A stretch of DNA of 64,000 bases, from positions 83,042,347-83,106,346 of the forward strand of contig NC_037089.1 in the NCBI RefSeq assembly GCF_002994745.2, read 5' to 3'. A program made the translations under genes and the position numbers. Each line of letters starts with the position of its first letter. Positions within the stretch are counted from its first letter, which is position 1. Shown piece by piece: positions 46,568-59,855 of the stretch. The notes beneath the pieces are model-generated. The model saw only the letters and a list, made by a program, of their open reading frames with translations. It had not been told where the DNA came from and ran no database searches. This DNA is from Rosa chinensis. Lineage: Eukaryota > Streptophyta > Magnoliopsida > Rosales > Rosaceae.

Positions 46568-49500
46568 TTAAGTAAGAAGAAAATGGGGATTGAACCCCTT
46601 CCATATTGCATCCTCTCCTCTCAGTTTGGAGATCAAGTCATCATTGGTCGGACCAAGAGCATCTTCATGAGATTTAAGTACTGAAAAATACAGGTTAGAG
46701 ATCAGAGGGTTCTTCAGAAATGGACTGATAGTTCTCCCGAGTTCAACAACATCAGACAGTAGATGTGTACTATCTTCCGCATTCCCATTCCACATGCAGT
46801 TCGAGATGGCATGAAATGCAAGCAAACTGGAATACAGGGGGAGAAATGAATCCTTATGGTTACCTACTCCACCAACCCAATCGGCTCCACCTAGTTTCGC
46901 CATGCAGTCCTTGGCAAACGACATCAATTGGCGGGAAAACCTGAGTCTCCAATCATGTAAATAATCCCTAAACTGCTGTTTGTCCGAAACGTCGACAGCA
47001 CAAGATTTTGTAATCGGAAGCTTCTCTAATTGAGAACAGCAAAGCTGGCAGATCAAAAGTTTTTCCTCATGATGATTATCGATTTCCTTATCAAATACCT
47101 GTCTCACAAGATCTCCTTTGGACACCTCATGGCTTGCTGCATTCAGTACACTGTGTAAAAGAAAATCCAAATACCCAATCCAGTGACCAAAGATGGAAGT
47201 TAGATGCTCGAAACTCGACTCTATCACTTTCTCCACTTGAGTTGGAACTTCTCCAGTAAGAGAGCTTCTTCCGGATCTTTGGCAAGAAAAACACCTTTGA
47301 ATACCCATGGCGAGCCTTTGCCTAATCTCGTCATCTTCATCCTCCAGCAGCTTGATACATGTGAACCATATATCTACTATTTGATGAGCATAGATATTAA
47401 CCGCTTCTTTTCCTTCAAAATGAGACGATGACCTTTCCAAAGGGATTCGGCTATTGAACACAGTAGAACCAATCAACTCAGCTTGCTCTAGCAAACCAGA
47501 TGCTATGATAGACTCTGCTGCTGCCTTACGCATGTTTACCGGCTGAGATGAAGCACTATGTTTCTTAATTAATTCAGTGAAAAAGGAAATTCTACTATGA
47601 AGTGCGCCCAGTTTTCCTAACTGATCAGACTCATTGTTGTCCGTTACATCAGAAAGAACAGAAGTTGTAAATAAACCTGCAAACCTCTTTATGCAGATTC
47701 CAATGCAGCATATGAGTGTTTCTCGAGTCTTTGCATGTCTTGTGAGATTGTACAAGGAAATCAACTTATCCCAAAGCAGAAACACAGAATCACATTCCAT
47801 ACTACCAACATAAACTGATTCAGTGCATTTTTCATCCCTAGGCTTCTGGAACTGTTGCGCATTCCAAGTGAATATAATTCTCAGAATGTAATATGAGCAT
47901 CTGTAATACTTCTCCACATCTAAGAGATCAACCAATGAGGTCTGGAGTTTAGTTCTGATCCAGTGGAGAATGATCCTAACCTCACTGCTAAAATTATGGG
48001 ACCCGCTACCAGATTCTGTTGATGTTAGGAATTTCAGTAGCCACTTCAATGTTGCAAGTCGAACTTCATATTCCAAATCTGACAGAGACCGGACCAGTCT
48101 TTCCTGGAGTCCTATAAAAGCATTCTCTGTTTCAGGTATCTTCTGATTAGTTGAATCAATCTGAGAGTACCTCTGAGGCATCTGAAAAGCCTCTGCGGCC
48201 ATTTCCTCAGTTGCTTGAAAGACGCAACTGAAATAGGATGCTGCTGCTTGTTGGCGGAGTTGAGCTATTGTCGGATCATAATAAGAGAACCCATGAGAAG
48301 CTTCTACATCTAGGCATTCTGTAGATAACTGTAACAGTAGGTTGCGGAGGGCATAAATATGTCTGCTGGTATGGCTTGTCCTCGCAATACTGAGCATGTG
48401 GTCCAGCAGCTTTAAGAAAGAGGCATTGAGGATGGGACAAGGGCAACATCTGGGCATTGCCATCCATGAATGACTTAGAAGAGCTTCAAATAAGTCACCT
48501 AAAATCTGATCTTTCTTTACGACATCGGCCAGATTTCTACAGTTTGTATCCAGGAGAGAACTTAACTGCAACAGAACTCCATGAATCCAATTACTTCTTC
48601 TGGTTTTGTGAAGTAGCAAGGACGACTCAGGAGTCATTGTAGCTTGGTTGTCTATGCTAGGCAACTCTGATACTATATTGAGAATAACAGTTGGCAATTT
48701 CTCATTAGATACAAGGCCTGTTAAAGCTCTAGATGCAAGAACACGGACTCTGAGATTGCTTTGGGTTGAGCACCTCCTAATGAACGGCATGAACAAAGAA
48801 GGATCTAGGTCATCTCCAGCCTCACTTGCAATAGTTGAGGGCTTAAGCCTGGATAACAGAATCAACACAGGACACAAGCTTGGGTGCACAGCATCTTCCA
48901 GATTACACCCAGACTGTCCAGATGGCCCATCCCCAAGCAACTCAGTTGCAGCTTTCAGTTCCTTGAATAAAAATGGATGCAAAGAGGGATACCTTCATAC
49001 GAAAAGACATTCTGATTTAGTGGTTACTCACGAAAATGTAATTAATCTTGGTGCGTTGAGCAAATATAATAAGAATTTCTAGACCTCTTAACCCACGGCA
49101 TTAGGGTTGCGAGCTTATCTTAGAAATTCCTTTAGCAGGCTTCAGATTGAGCCTTTAAAAGCAAAAGGGAAAAGTGTAACATAGAAGAAAAGATTTAGGC
49201 CTTTCTTAACATGATATTAATTATGCTGTGCAAACTCATACAAACTCCTCACACTAACCGTCATATCAAAGATCACCAAAAGGATTAAGGTGTGTCAATG
49301 AAAGTGAACCAATGAAATGTATACAAAGCATAGTGGTACTTCTATGAAATTTCTTCATTTTACCAGAAGCAAAATGCATTACAACAGCAATAAACAAATC
49401 AGAAAGATGCATAAACAAAATGATCAGCTAATGAAGTAGTCACCAACGAGTGGTTAGTATCAGGCTCATTGTTCGCTCTCATGTGGGCTGAGGTTCAAAC

Positions 49501-52500
49501 ATCCTCAGTCCTTAGCTATTTCCTAGAGTTTCCTGTCTCCTAAAGATTTAGGGTTCGGCAAGAGGCCCCAGCTTCAAGCCAGGGTCAACAAAGTAAGGGG
49601 GACTTCTGGGGAATCAACAAAAAAATAAAAATAAAATAAAAACAATAGCATAGTGGTCCTCCTAAAAAGTTTATTTTCGTCAATGTGGAGAGATGAGAGA
49701 CCTTGTGAGGATGACAAATTAAACTTCCAGCTCAATTATGACAAATTTTATACTTCCTTGGATAGTTGGAATATAATAAATTTCAAGTTTGTGAGAGGCT
49801 AATTGGGGGGGGGAAGGAATCAACTTTATCAGTCAAAGAATCCATACCTATGAAAAAATTCAACCCCAGTTAGTGCACGCCTTTGTGACTCCCGTTTCTG
49901 GACATTAAGGAATCCAATCATGCGACGTACTAAAGCAGTGTATGCCTGACAAGCACTGTTCCGAACCTCCCAGTAGGGAGAAGAAAAGGAGCGAATTGAA
50001 ATAATCATAGCCTCAGCAGAAAACCCTGATGTATCAGTAGCCAGGTTGGTGTCATTGAAAGCAGCTCTAAGGACATTGAATGAATGTACGGTAGGAACGA
50101 CACCCTCATCCCGGATCTTTGAAACTTTATCACTTATATTTCTCTCCGATGGCAGTGCAGAATCAAAACTATTGTCCGACTTTGTCGAACAAAATTTACG
50201 CATGTCACCATTGGAGCTGCTGGTTTCAAATTGATCCATAAAAGACTCTTTAGCGACATCTATCAGCCACCGCAAGGCCCGTGGGAGAAGTTTCTTAGGT
50301 GCACCTTCAGGCTCTGACAGAAATAGAGCTGTAAATGCAGCGGGAATACCTGCACTTCTCCTTAGCAAGTCATCCACTACTTGACCCTTGGCCACAGTTC
50401 TTTCCATAAGTTGCTCCATCCAGGACTCTGTTAACTTACAAAGCCTGAAAAAAGAAACCAATTAGAAAATGGATTCATCTAAACAGTAACAATCTCAATG
50501 ATGCAGTGAAAGAGTTCATCAGGCATATACACATGTAAATTTCTTACAGACAGAATGAAATTAAAATCTGCTAAGTATAAGGATTTGACAAGTAATCTTC
50601 TGAATAGTGAGCACTTGATTGAACAAATTAAAGTCATGAAGTCATTATATACGTGAATGGCTTTACTATAAAATTATGCTGAAGACATCAAATACAAAAT
50701 GGAATACAATATTAGAATGTACCTAATTGAAAAAAGCTCAAATGAAACAGAAAAAGAAACATACCTAGGATCATTTGAGCAAAGTAAACGGTTGCAAAGA
50801 GCTGTAAATCCAGCCCTTGTTTTATCAATGGCACCATTATGCTTCATTTTAAGAAGGACTTCCAAGAAGTGATTCCCAATTGTTTCAAGTTGTTTCAAAT
50901 CAAGCATTGCATCCGAAACCATCATATCTGAAACTCCAGATGCACAAGAGGTGGCTTCTGCATGTAATGATACTGAGGAAGGGCTACTTGGTAAAGGAAC
51001 CTTTCTTACAATAGTTCCCAAAAGAAGACTCACCTGAAAATTTTTGCATAATTAACCTTTAGTGCAATGAAATTTACTAAACTTAGTTCTGCCAGCACAT
51101 ACTGCATGCTACAACAGACCATCCTAGAGCCCAGGCATTTGATGGTAAAAGACTTTTTAAGTATATTTTTCTTTTAATTGGTTTACAACTTTAAGTATAT
51201 TCATTCAACTAAAAATCTTTTTCTAAAATAACTTATCCCAACAATGAATATTAGTTGCATATTTCAGTGCAAAGAAAAAGGTAAAAAGAAAAAAAAATTC
51301 AAATACCTCTTTCATCGCAAGCCAGCAACCAACCATTACAGTTTGTTCCGATCGCCTATTATCCTGCAGAAGTGTGGAGTTATTGTCTCCATGCTCCAAA
51401 AGAGATGTTTTTGCCTCCACCTCTTCTGGAACCTCGGATAAGAAAGTTTCATCATCAACCATATCATCCATGTCCTCAGGAAGCTGCAAAGCATCTGCAG
51501 AAACCACCCAAAGTGCCAAAGAAGTTATTCGCATCACAAGCCCCAAGAGCTTCTCTAATAGATGCCTCATCTCTGAAATACTAGACAGTACTCCATCAGA
51601 GCTGAAGTCTAGTTCCTCAAAAGTATATCGTAGAGTAAGTAATACTCCATGGACAAAGCTGCTTTTGCAGGCTTCCGAAAGATCCCTCTCCCCTTCCACT
51701 ATGGAAACATCCAACCAATCAATCAGTGATCTAACATATTCAATCACAGGGTGCCTAGAATTATAAGTCTGACAATCTCTGTTTTCCAATCCAGACTGTG
51801 ATTGAATGCAAGCTACACAAACTGAAGCTTGAACTGTCCATCCTAGCTGTAAGACATACTTCCTGAAAATTAGCCTTAAAGCCAGAGCTCCAGCATCACT
51901 TTCTCTCACACGCGGACTGCAAACTAATTTCTTAGCCCATGAAACCACGTTCTGGACCATATCTTCATCTGAAATTCCTGGAAGTGGATTTGGAAAGTGT
52001 AACAGTATACGAAAGAAACTCTCTCTCAGCCTGTCCCAACTATCAATTATTGATCCAACTAACAACAAAGTTGAATCAGGTGAAGTCGTTCCTTGATTAT
52101 AAGGATAGAGACAGCCTTCTAAAGAAACACAGCCAAATTTTTCTTCAGTAGCAGGCACAATGGACCAAACATTAAGCATTATCAGAATCAGCTGTGTGGC
52201 CATTATTTTTCTCTGATAAGGGGCAGAAGGATAGCATGAGAAAAATAGAAATGAACTTAACCACCTCATGAAATGAAAAAGATCACTTGCTCTGTGAGCT
52301 TCAGTGTGCTCACTACCATTTGAAAGATGTTTTCCACTGTGGTTGTTATCCTCAATCGGCTGCCAGCTTCCCTGCTTGAATTGTCTTTCCAAGGCTGTTC
52401 GCACACGAGAAAAAAACTTTCTAAACAAGCTACTCCACTTCATTTGAAAACCTGTAGAGCAACATCTCATGTTAAGTGGGACTGCTTCCCTGAACAACAT

Positions 52501-54597
52501 GAGTTCTAAATGGGAAGGCAAACTAGCCGTCTTGGGATTCAAGAAAAGAGTCTCTGCAGCATCCACACGTAATGACTCATCAACATGGGTCAACGCAAGC
52601 ACTAACCACTCAACAACAACTTCAACTTTTGTTCCCTTGATACAAACAAGAGCATATTGATCAGAATCTTTGCACCAATCAATGTCCCCTTCAATCAAAG
52701 CAAGCAAACGAGATACCTTGAGCAATGAAACTAAGATTGCCACCTTTTGTTCAACCCTCAATACTATGTTATCACCAAAGAGCTCAGGAAATAACAGTTG
52801 ATCATCACCCTTACTCGGACCAACTGAAATAAATGCCAGCATGGAAAATAAGCTGTCCTCATCCACTTCAAGTAAAATTGGAAGAGCATATGTGTTCAAA
52901 TTAGAGCGGAGCTTTGAAACCCCAGAAGAAAGTCCATACAATAATGGGGGCAAACAATGCCCTCTGTAAAGTGCATAACCACCTTCAATACCATCGCTGC
53001 TCCAACACTCGTCACGCAAGTGCTCAAGAAAACACTTCAAAAATGATGTGACAGCACAGCAGACATCATCATCAACATAGGCATGTACAATCTCATACAT
53101 CAGGTTAGGACTCATATTTAACATAGTTTTTGCGCCCAATCGCTTGGTCAGTGAAGCTAAAGGAACATACCTCCCCTTGCAGCGAGGACCCAAACGAAGA
53201 AGATCAGAAGCAATATTTTGCAAGAATGACCTTATTCTCTCACTACCTTCTGACCAACAAAGAGTGGAACGGATGTCTAGGAAGAGATCAAAAATAAGAT
53301 GAGCTTGTTTAACTGTTTGACTTAAAGGATCTTCCAGATTATTCCATGCAATTCTCAATATTCGGGCTCCCATTTCCACTGGGATTGGATCATAATGCTG
53401 CGAGGGTATTGTAAGATTAGCTAACATTGAGGATTTTATTTGTTGCAAGCAAATCTGCAATACAGTTAACGCATGAAAGTTAAAATGGCTATCTGTAGGG
53501 TTCTCGCAGTAGTTACACAGTTCAGGCAAAATTCCATCATACAGTATAGACTTAACATGATCATCCTCATTTACATGTCCCAGATAGCCATTCGAATTAC
53601 CCCCAGACATATCAAACCGGGTATTAAGCACTGTTCTTGAAACCGCAGTAAGAATCCCTCTTATCAAACAAAGTCTACTCATATCACATAAACATCCTAT
53701 TTCAGAGTACACATCCCCTTTACATGGAACTTTAGCAATAGCATTCTTTAATTCACTCTCACAATTAGAGTGAGTTCGACGAAATATACCTTCAATTATA
53801 AACCAGCCAAGCTCTTCAGGACCAAGACACACTTGCAGAGCTGCACAGAAGCTCACACCAGCAGCCACATAACAGTCCCTCGAAAACGCCACCGACTTCA
53901 AAATGCTCAAAATGACAGCCATACTCATCTCCAAAACACCCGAATCCCCAACCTCAACACCAAATTTAGCCGGAAACCGTTGAAGCAAGTAATACAAACA
54001 AGACAGAGCCTCCTGGCATTGCTCCATTACAATCGGCGAAGGCCTAGCCGCGGCTTTCGTCTCCGAAACCAAAGCATTCAAGCTCGAAACCGCATCCAAA
54101 GCGATCAAAACCGCACATTCCTCCACAACCTCAACCAAAAACCCCAACTTGGGCATACCCATCACCGACAGCGCCGCCCTCGAGACGCAGAACCGCTTCC
54201 CTTTACCGCCACCATACTCCTCGCAAAGATTCCGGAACCATTTTCCGATCAGAGCCTGGAAAGTTCGGGCCTTTGCCAGAGCAGAGACTAGGGTTTTATG
54301 CAAAGGCAGAGAATTTTCCAGAAACAGAAGCTCCAAGTAAAACGGCGCCGCTTCGGCGACTAGGGCTTCGTCACCGTTGGCTAATAAGTCACCGAAGGAG
54401 GAAGAGAGGGCCTTGGTGTGGTTGAGTTGGGCGTATGTGGAATTCAGGGAGACTAGGTCGCTCAATTGGGAGAAGAATTTTGAGTTGGAGATTTGGGGCG
54501 GGAGTGACGTCAGCGAGGCGGTGTAGGAGGCGGGAAAGACGACGGTGTTGTACGTGTACTTGTGGCGGTGCTGAATCGCGCGCCATTTGGAGGACAT
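46568..54597 (-). CDS. THADA: THADA homologue (DUF2428; Trm732-like tRNA modification partner)
   Basis: Very large helical-repeat protein of 2193 residues in four exons: 54597-51307, 51033-50765, 50444-49848, 48992-46568, all in phase. THADA/Trm732 partners a Trm7/FTSJ1-type methyltransferase for 2'-O-methylation of position 32 in tRNA (family knowledge). The conserved DUF2428 core is seen across exons 2-3: MVGCWLAMKEVSLLLGTIVR, HNGAIDKTRAGFTALCNRLL, RRSAGIPAAFTALFLSEPEG, VPTVHSFNVLRAAFND and SPYWEVRNSACQAYTALVRR. Its length matches plant homologues of about 2100-2200 residues. The start MSSKWRAIQHRHKYTYNTVV is the first ATG. Intron 3 (48993-49847) carries a SINE-like insertion. Confidence 0.9.
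49441..49645 (+). mobile_element. tRNA-derived SINE-like retroposon in a THADA intron
   Basis: A-box-like TGGTTAGTATCAGGC (49451-49465) and B-box-like GAGGTTCAAACATCC (about 49490-49505), followed by a tRNA-unrelated body and an A-rich tail (49618-49642). AGCATAGTGGT occurs just after the tail (about 49647) and again near 49328. This could be a target duplication if the element is longer at its 5' end. Confidence 0.6.
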
Positions 54598-55538
54598 GGT
54601 TTTTTGAGGTTTTGGGGGAGGGGAGAGGACTCCTGAGGGGTTTAACAGTTTGTGTTGGTTAGGAGAAGTTGGGGGCTTTAGAAAATGGAAGTTAGGGCAA
54701 ACGTCAGATTGGAGGTAAGTAAAAATGTTTTACAGTTTACTGGTTTACCTTTTTACTGTCTTAGTCTAATCGGGTAAAAATTTCGGGTCAGACCCCAATC
54801 TCGGAATTGTCATCTGATTAGGAATATGTCGATGTTCTTGTGATTCGAGAACTCTCATATTTCTAAGAGTGTGTTTTACTCTCGTAAATTTTATTTTGGC
54901 ACAATCAAACTTCTACATTTGACATAGTAATGTTGTTTCGTATTACAAGTTAAGCACTTTGATCTTTGTAGTTTTTTACGTACACGGTATCTTAACTCCC
55001 TTGAGAGATCCTACTTTACTAGATGTCTCTAACTTTAAATTAGTCATTCTTTTATGAGAACTTTGAGAATTTAGAATGGAAGAAGAAATTGTACTCCAAA
55101 ATGTGAGGGATAAAATAAAAACGAGCAATAATAGACATTCTCGAAAAAAAGTTTAAAATTTATTTTTATGAGAAGACGAAATTATTTTATGTACAGGAGT
55201 GAGGAGAGCTCAACTTACCACACAGATTAGAATCTTTGACACTATGAATGTTAAAACAATTCATCCTTATAAGTTAATAGTAGACCAAACAGAGAGAGAG
55301 AGAGAGACAGAGAGCTTTATTAAGAGGTAAAATGTAATTTACAAGTTGTTTTTAGTCTTAGATTGTTTTAGCCTTTTGGGGTCCCATAACTCATAAGTTT
55401 TTGTAGTCTACCTAGGTCAAAATTGGTTAGTTTTTCCCGGTATACCTGTACTGTTAGTCAGTGTCATGCAAATTTTGCTCCCAATAAGGCACCAGTATAT
55501 GCATGAATGAAACTGGGTTCTTCCCATCTGAGCATCCT
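54598..55538. other. Intergenic: THADA promoter side
   Basis: THADA 5' flank, then AT-rich DNA with a short GA run (55291-55313). No coding potential. Confidence 0.5.
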
Positions 55539-55546
55539 TATAAATA
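55539..55546 (+). promoter_or_regulatory. TATA box of the hairpin-array transcript
   Basis: TATAAATA in a CCTTATAAATAGA context. A start about 25-32 bp downstream would fall at about 55565-55575, 40-50 bp before the first hairpin. No protein-coding frame follows, pointing to a Pol II non-coding transcript. Confidence 0.6.
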
Positions 55547-55569
55547 GACACATGCTTGCTCTTCAGTCT

Positions 55570-56232
55570 TCAACAGCTCCCACAGAGCTCGTAGACTCAA
55601 ACAGAGTGAGGTTGTAGATAAGAGTTGAAGGACACTGAACCAATTCTAGACCAAAAGATCTTCTTATCTACCCTAGTATGGTTCGGTTTCCTCCAACATC
55701 TTATCTAGCACCTCCTCTCCGACATTCATTCATTGTTCTTTTGGAAGCTGTAAGTGAGAATTGGAGAGGACTAAGCAAATCGAACTCTCAATGAAGAACT
55801 TTTAATTTGTTTAGTTTTCTCCAATATCTCATTTCCAGCATTTAAAGTAAAATTTATAGTTATTTTCGTTAATTTAGAGGTTGTATGTGAGAACTGAAGG
55901 GAACTAAACATATTAACCTCTTGGTGGGAAATCCCTAGCTAGTTTATTTAGTTTCCTCCAATGTCTCATCTCCGGCATCTAAAGTGCAACTCTTATACGT
56001 ATTCTACGTTTAGAAGTTGGATGTAAGAATTAGAGGAAATTAAGCAAATTAACAGTGATTCCTAATTTGTTTAATTTCCTCTAATATCTCATATCCTACA
56101 TCTAAAGCGAAATCTCATGATACTTTCTCTATTTAAAAGTCGTATGTGAGAGTTGGAGGATACCAAACAAATTCACCTCATAATAACCGCAATTTGTTTG
56201 GTTTTCTCCAACATCTCATCTCCGACTACTAA
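55570..56232 (+). ncRNA. Tandem array of five hairpins, candidate polycistronic miRNA-like locus
   Basis: Five similar stem-loops in one orientation: H1 55615-55707, H2 55756-55830, H3 55888-55967, H4 56026-56089, H5 56148-56217. H2 pairs 25 positions with three G-U pairs and one bulged A. H4 pairs about 24 with one G-U and the same bulged A. H5 pairs about 25 with one mismatch and the same bulge. The 3' arms share a motif of the type TTTAGTTTTCTCCAATATCT. Loops are 11-36 nt. Between H2, H4 and H5 at least four stem positions change as pairs (A-U/G-C, C-G/U-A). Arms, loop size and stem length fit plant miRNA precursors. No known miRNA family is recognised; small RNA data would decide. Confidence 0.65.
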
Positions 56233-57140
56233 AATTATTTCCCGGAAGAGCTTTTGAAATTTTGCTGCCAACTCCCAGTGTCTTTGTTGTCCCTCTGGTG
56301 TTCACTGTTGCATGTAGGGCTTCTATGTGTTCCTCAGTTTTTATTTATTTTATGATTATTATTTTTTTATCTGAAAAAAAAAAAACAAAACAAAACAAAC
56401 TGAGAAAGGCATGAACCCACAGGCAACATTGAACACCCTTTGATTCCTTGTATGTGCAAGTTTGGAACCAGTCTCGCAGGCTTTCCTTTTCGATTCCTTA
56501 AATGTTGGTTATTTGAGAGGTTTTATTACCTCTGTGAAAAAACAGTGAACACCGTTTCTCAGTTTATTTTCTTTTGTTTGCTGAAATTATCCATATCCTA
56601 ATTAATTTCTTTCCTTGTAATGAACATTTTCTAGTTCATCAAGAAAGAAGAGAAAATCTGTGGGTGATATCACCATTCACCAACAGCAATATTTGCAGAG
56701 ATATTCATTCTAACAGAGAAGAAAGTGAATAATTGCAAAATACCAAACCAGATAAATAGAAAGAAAAAAAATTACATAAAAGCTCAGACTACAGCTGAAC
56801 AACAATGCTAATCAGAGAATAGTTAGAAGACCGCGTCCAAAGTTTAGGACCAGAAGAAGTGGTTGATATCAACGAAATAACTATATAGCGTCGAAAACAG
56901 TTTAACTTTGAAAAAGTTTTCTTCCAACGCAAGGATAGAACAATCCCACGGTCACAAATTTAACGAATATGAGGAAATACTTGAACTGTGGGAATTAAAC
57001 AACGAGTGAGTCGATTGAACTTCATTGGAACCCACCCAAAGCCCGTAAATATCCAAGAAACAATGTTCCAACTAGCCAAATGTAGGATAAATTACAGGCT
57101 TGTGCCAAATAACAAAATAAACAAACCATATGGTGCTTCT
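56233..57140. other. Intergenic DNA and CUL3 3' flank
   Basis: No gene or repeat recognised. It probably contains the 3' end of the hairpin transcript and the CUL3 3' UTR. Confidence 0.5.
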
Positions 57141-59804
57141 TCAAGCAAGGTACCTGTACAATTTTCTATCTGTTTTATCCCTCTCCAAAAACTCTCGCTC
57201 GATGAGGGACTCAATACGCTTCTTTATTACTACAGGATTGGGCAAGAATCGCGCCTGCAGCTGCTTTGTGACCTCAGCAACTATATTATTGTGATCCAGT
57301 ACCCGCCTTGACTTCATGATCCTCACAATTGCTGCTTCAATCTGGGGCTTTCTGTCTTCCTCTACTCTCTGCCGGGTTTCTAGGTTTTCTGGTTCAGACT
57401 CCCTTTGTGCAACCACGGTACCTATCTTTACTTTAAAGAACTTGCTCGTGAACTTGTCATTGAAGAAAAAGGTATCATCCTCAACTATGTCCTTGCTCAT
57501 TGGCTCCTTCCGAAGAACATTCTTCCCCTTAACACAGGCCAGAGACTGCAGGCACCTCTTCAATTCAGTGGCTGGGATATCTGTAGCCTGCTCGATTTCC
57601 TTATACGTCAACTGGTCAGCATTGTTGAATAGCATCAGCACACACATCTGATACGTCGAAACATTCAGCTCATGCTTCTGGCCCTTTCCAAAAGTTGTTT
57701 TCAAATCAGCTGTTCCCATATTAGTTTGCCAGGACAATCTCCGCCCAGTATGGGTCCCTAGATAATAACTCTTGAACTTCTCACATACCCACATAATTTC
57801 AGCTGGAAGGTTGCATGTCACACTTGGCTGAGTGGGCCATGAACCTGTGGTGAGGACCTGGACTGTTAGTGTTGGGCTATCACCTAACTGAGGACCAACT
57901 GCAGTGTAGAACCCATGCATTGTATCTTGAGAGGTTTTCATATCAGTGAACATACCCTCCAACTTGGAAGTAAATTGATATCCACATTCTGTTTTGAGCT
58001 TTACAATCAGACTTCTTTCTGCATCGTCAGAAACAGTTTTGCCTGAAAGAAGCCTCTTTGCCAAGTGTTGCTTGTAATACTTTTCAAACACATCTTTCTC
58101 CTGAAGGTAACGGAAAAGCATCATGACCTTGTCCAGTACAACCTCTACATCCTCCTCGCTAACCCCTCTAAGACCTTTCCGAAGCTTGTCATCCACAAAG
58201 AGAGAAATAAATTCAGGGGACCGGGCATTCAAATTAATGAAGTACTCAAAAGAAGAGTTTAAAGCATTCTGGAATGTCTTGTCATTGTTAAATGCCAAAC
58301 TGATGATTTTGTCGTACTTATCCTTCATATCAAGGAGACGTTGCACAAAGTCTACAGGATCCCTTAACCTTTCTGGGTCAGTAACTAGATGCTTTCCAGT
58401 ATCTCGGATGTAAGCAGTCATGACATCTCTTACAATTACAAGCCCATTCTGCACTCTGCGAAACAAGTTGTACATTCTTCCCAAGTCTTCATATTTGTCA
58501 TCTACAAGCATATTAACTAAACCCGAGCTTTCCATATGAACTAGCCTGTTCATGTGACTTTCAATCATCTCCTTTTCCACCACACTGGTAATCTTAGCTT
58601 CACTTTTAGCATCTAAGTAATGGGACACTCTCTCCATCTCCTCATTTAGCCGCCTTTCGGCCTTCTTTAAATAGTTTCCACAATCACATGACTCGATGAA
58701 CTCTTGAGACTCACAGCGGTAAAAATCAGCTGAAACTTCAAGAAAATGCTTCTCAAAGTCTTCTTGGTAAACATAAGAACCTAAATCCATTAACATTTTT
58801 ATAATATTCCGCATCAAGCCTCTGTTGATTACGTCACCATTTCTTTCTCGAAGCACAAGCTCAAGAAGCGTGTCCAAAAGCCTAGACTGGGTTTTGCTGG
58901 AGTGAATGACGACATCCCTCCAAAGGTTCAGACCAAGCTCATGAACAGGGGTTTTGTGGGTGCTTGGAATAAAAGTTCTGTCCATGTACATCAATATGTC
59001 TCGAATCATCTGCAACGCCTTGTTATGCTCTGCCCATTTTCTGTTAAGCTCTTCCAGAAACAGCTCTCCCTGAGCAGCTTCAATCGATTTGGATATTTCC
59101 ATCAGATGATAAGTCATGGTTCTCACCAGACCAGAGTACAGTTTCTCTCCAAATTTGTGCAGCACCATATTGTAAGCATTCCTGAAAGACATGTACTTAA
59201 ACATCAGAAGCATAGAGTTCTAATATCTGAATCAAAATGCAGTGAGAAAGTACAACTCCCAAGCGCTTGCAACTTATCTTGCAACGAGAATATAAAGTAA
59301 ACTATTGAAAATAGATTCCAGACAACTTTCTTAAAAAAAAAAAGTCAGCATGATTAAGACTTAAGAGAGTGGAATAAGAACTCTAAAGCTTCAATCTTAT
59401 AATCAATGATGGTTAATATGATAACCTAAACATTATTTTGTTCATATGAAGTGCATAACAGAAAGACATCAGATAGATTGACTAATTTGGATAGCAGTAC
59501 AAATCACAAGTCATGTGACAGGACACAAGGTAAAAATGCTTCTTGGCAAAACTGTTTGCTCTAACATTAAGCATGATAGCATTGGCAAGCCTCAAATGAA
59601 AGGGGACCTACATGTCGGACAATTTTTCAGGCTATCAACTTTTATTGCATGGCTCACTGACTTATGCATGGTCTTTCTCTTTCTTTTCCCTCTCATATAT
59701 TCTCATTGTTAACTAAACCTGCCCCGCTTTCCCACTCAACCACATGGGTATTATTCTCAAATAGATAAAACCTCCAAGAGCTTTTCAAAAAAGACAATGT
59801 ATAA

Positions 59805-59855
<51 letters not shown>

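Noticed and set aside
53770..54291. 173-codon plus-strand frame opposite THADA
   Set aside because: Antisense of THADA exon 1; composition typical of a shadow frame.
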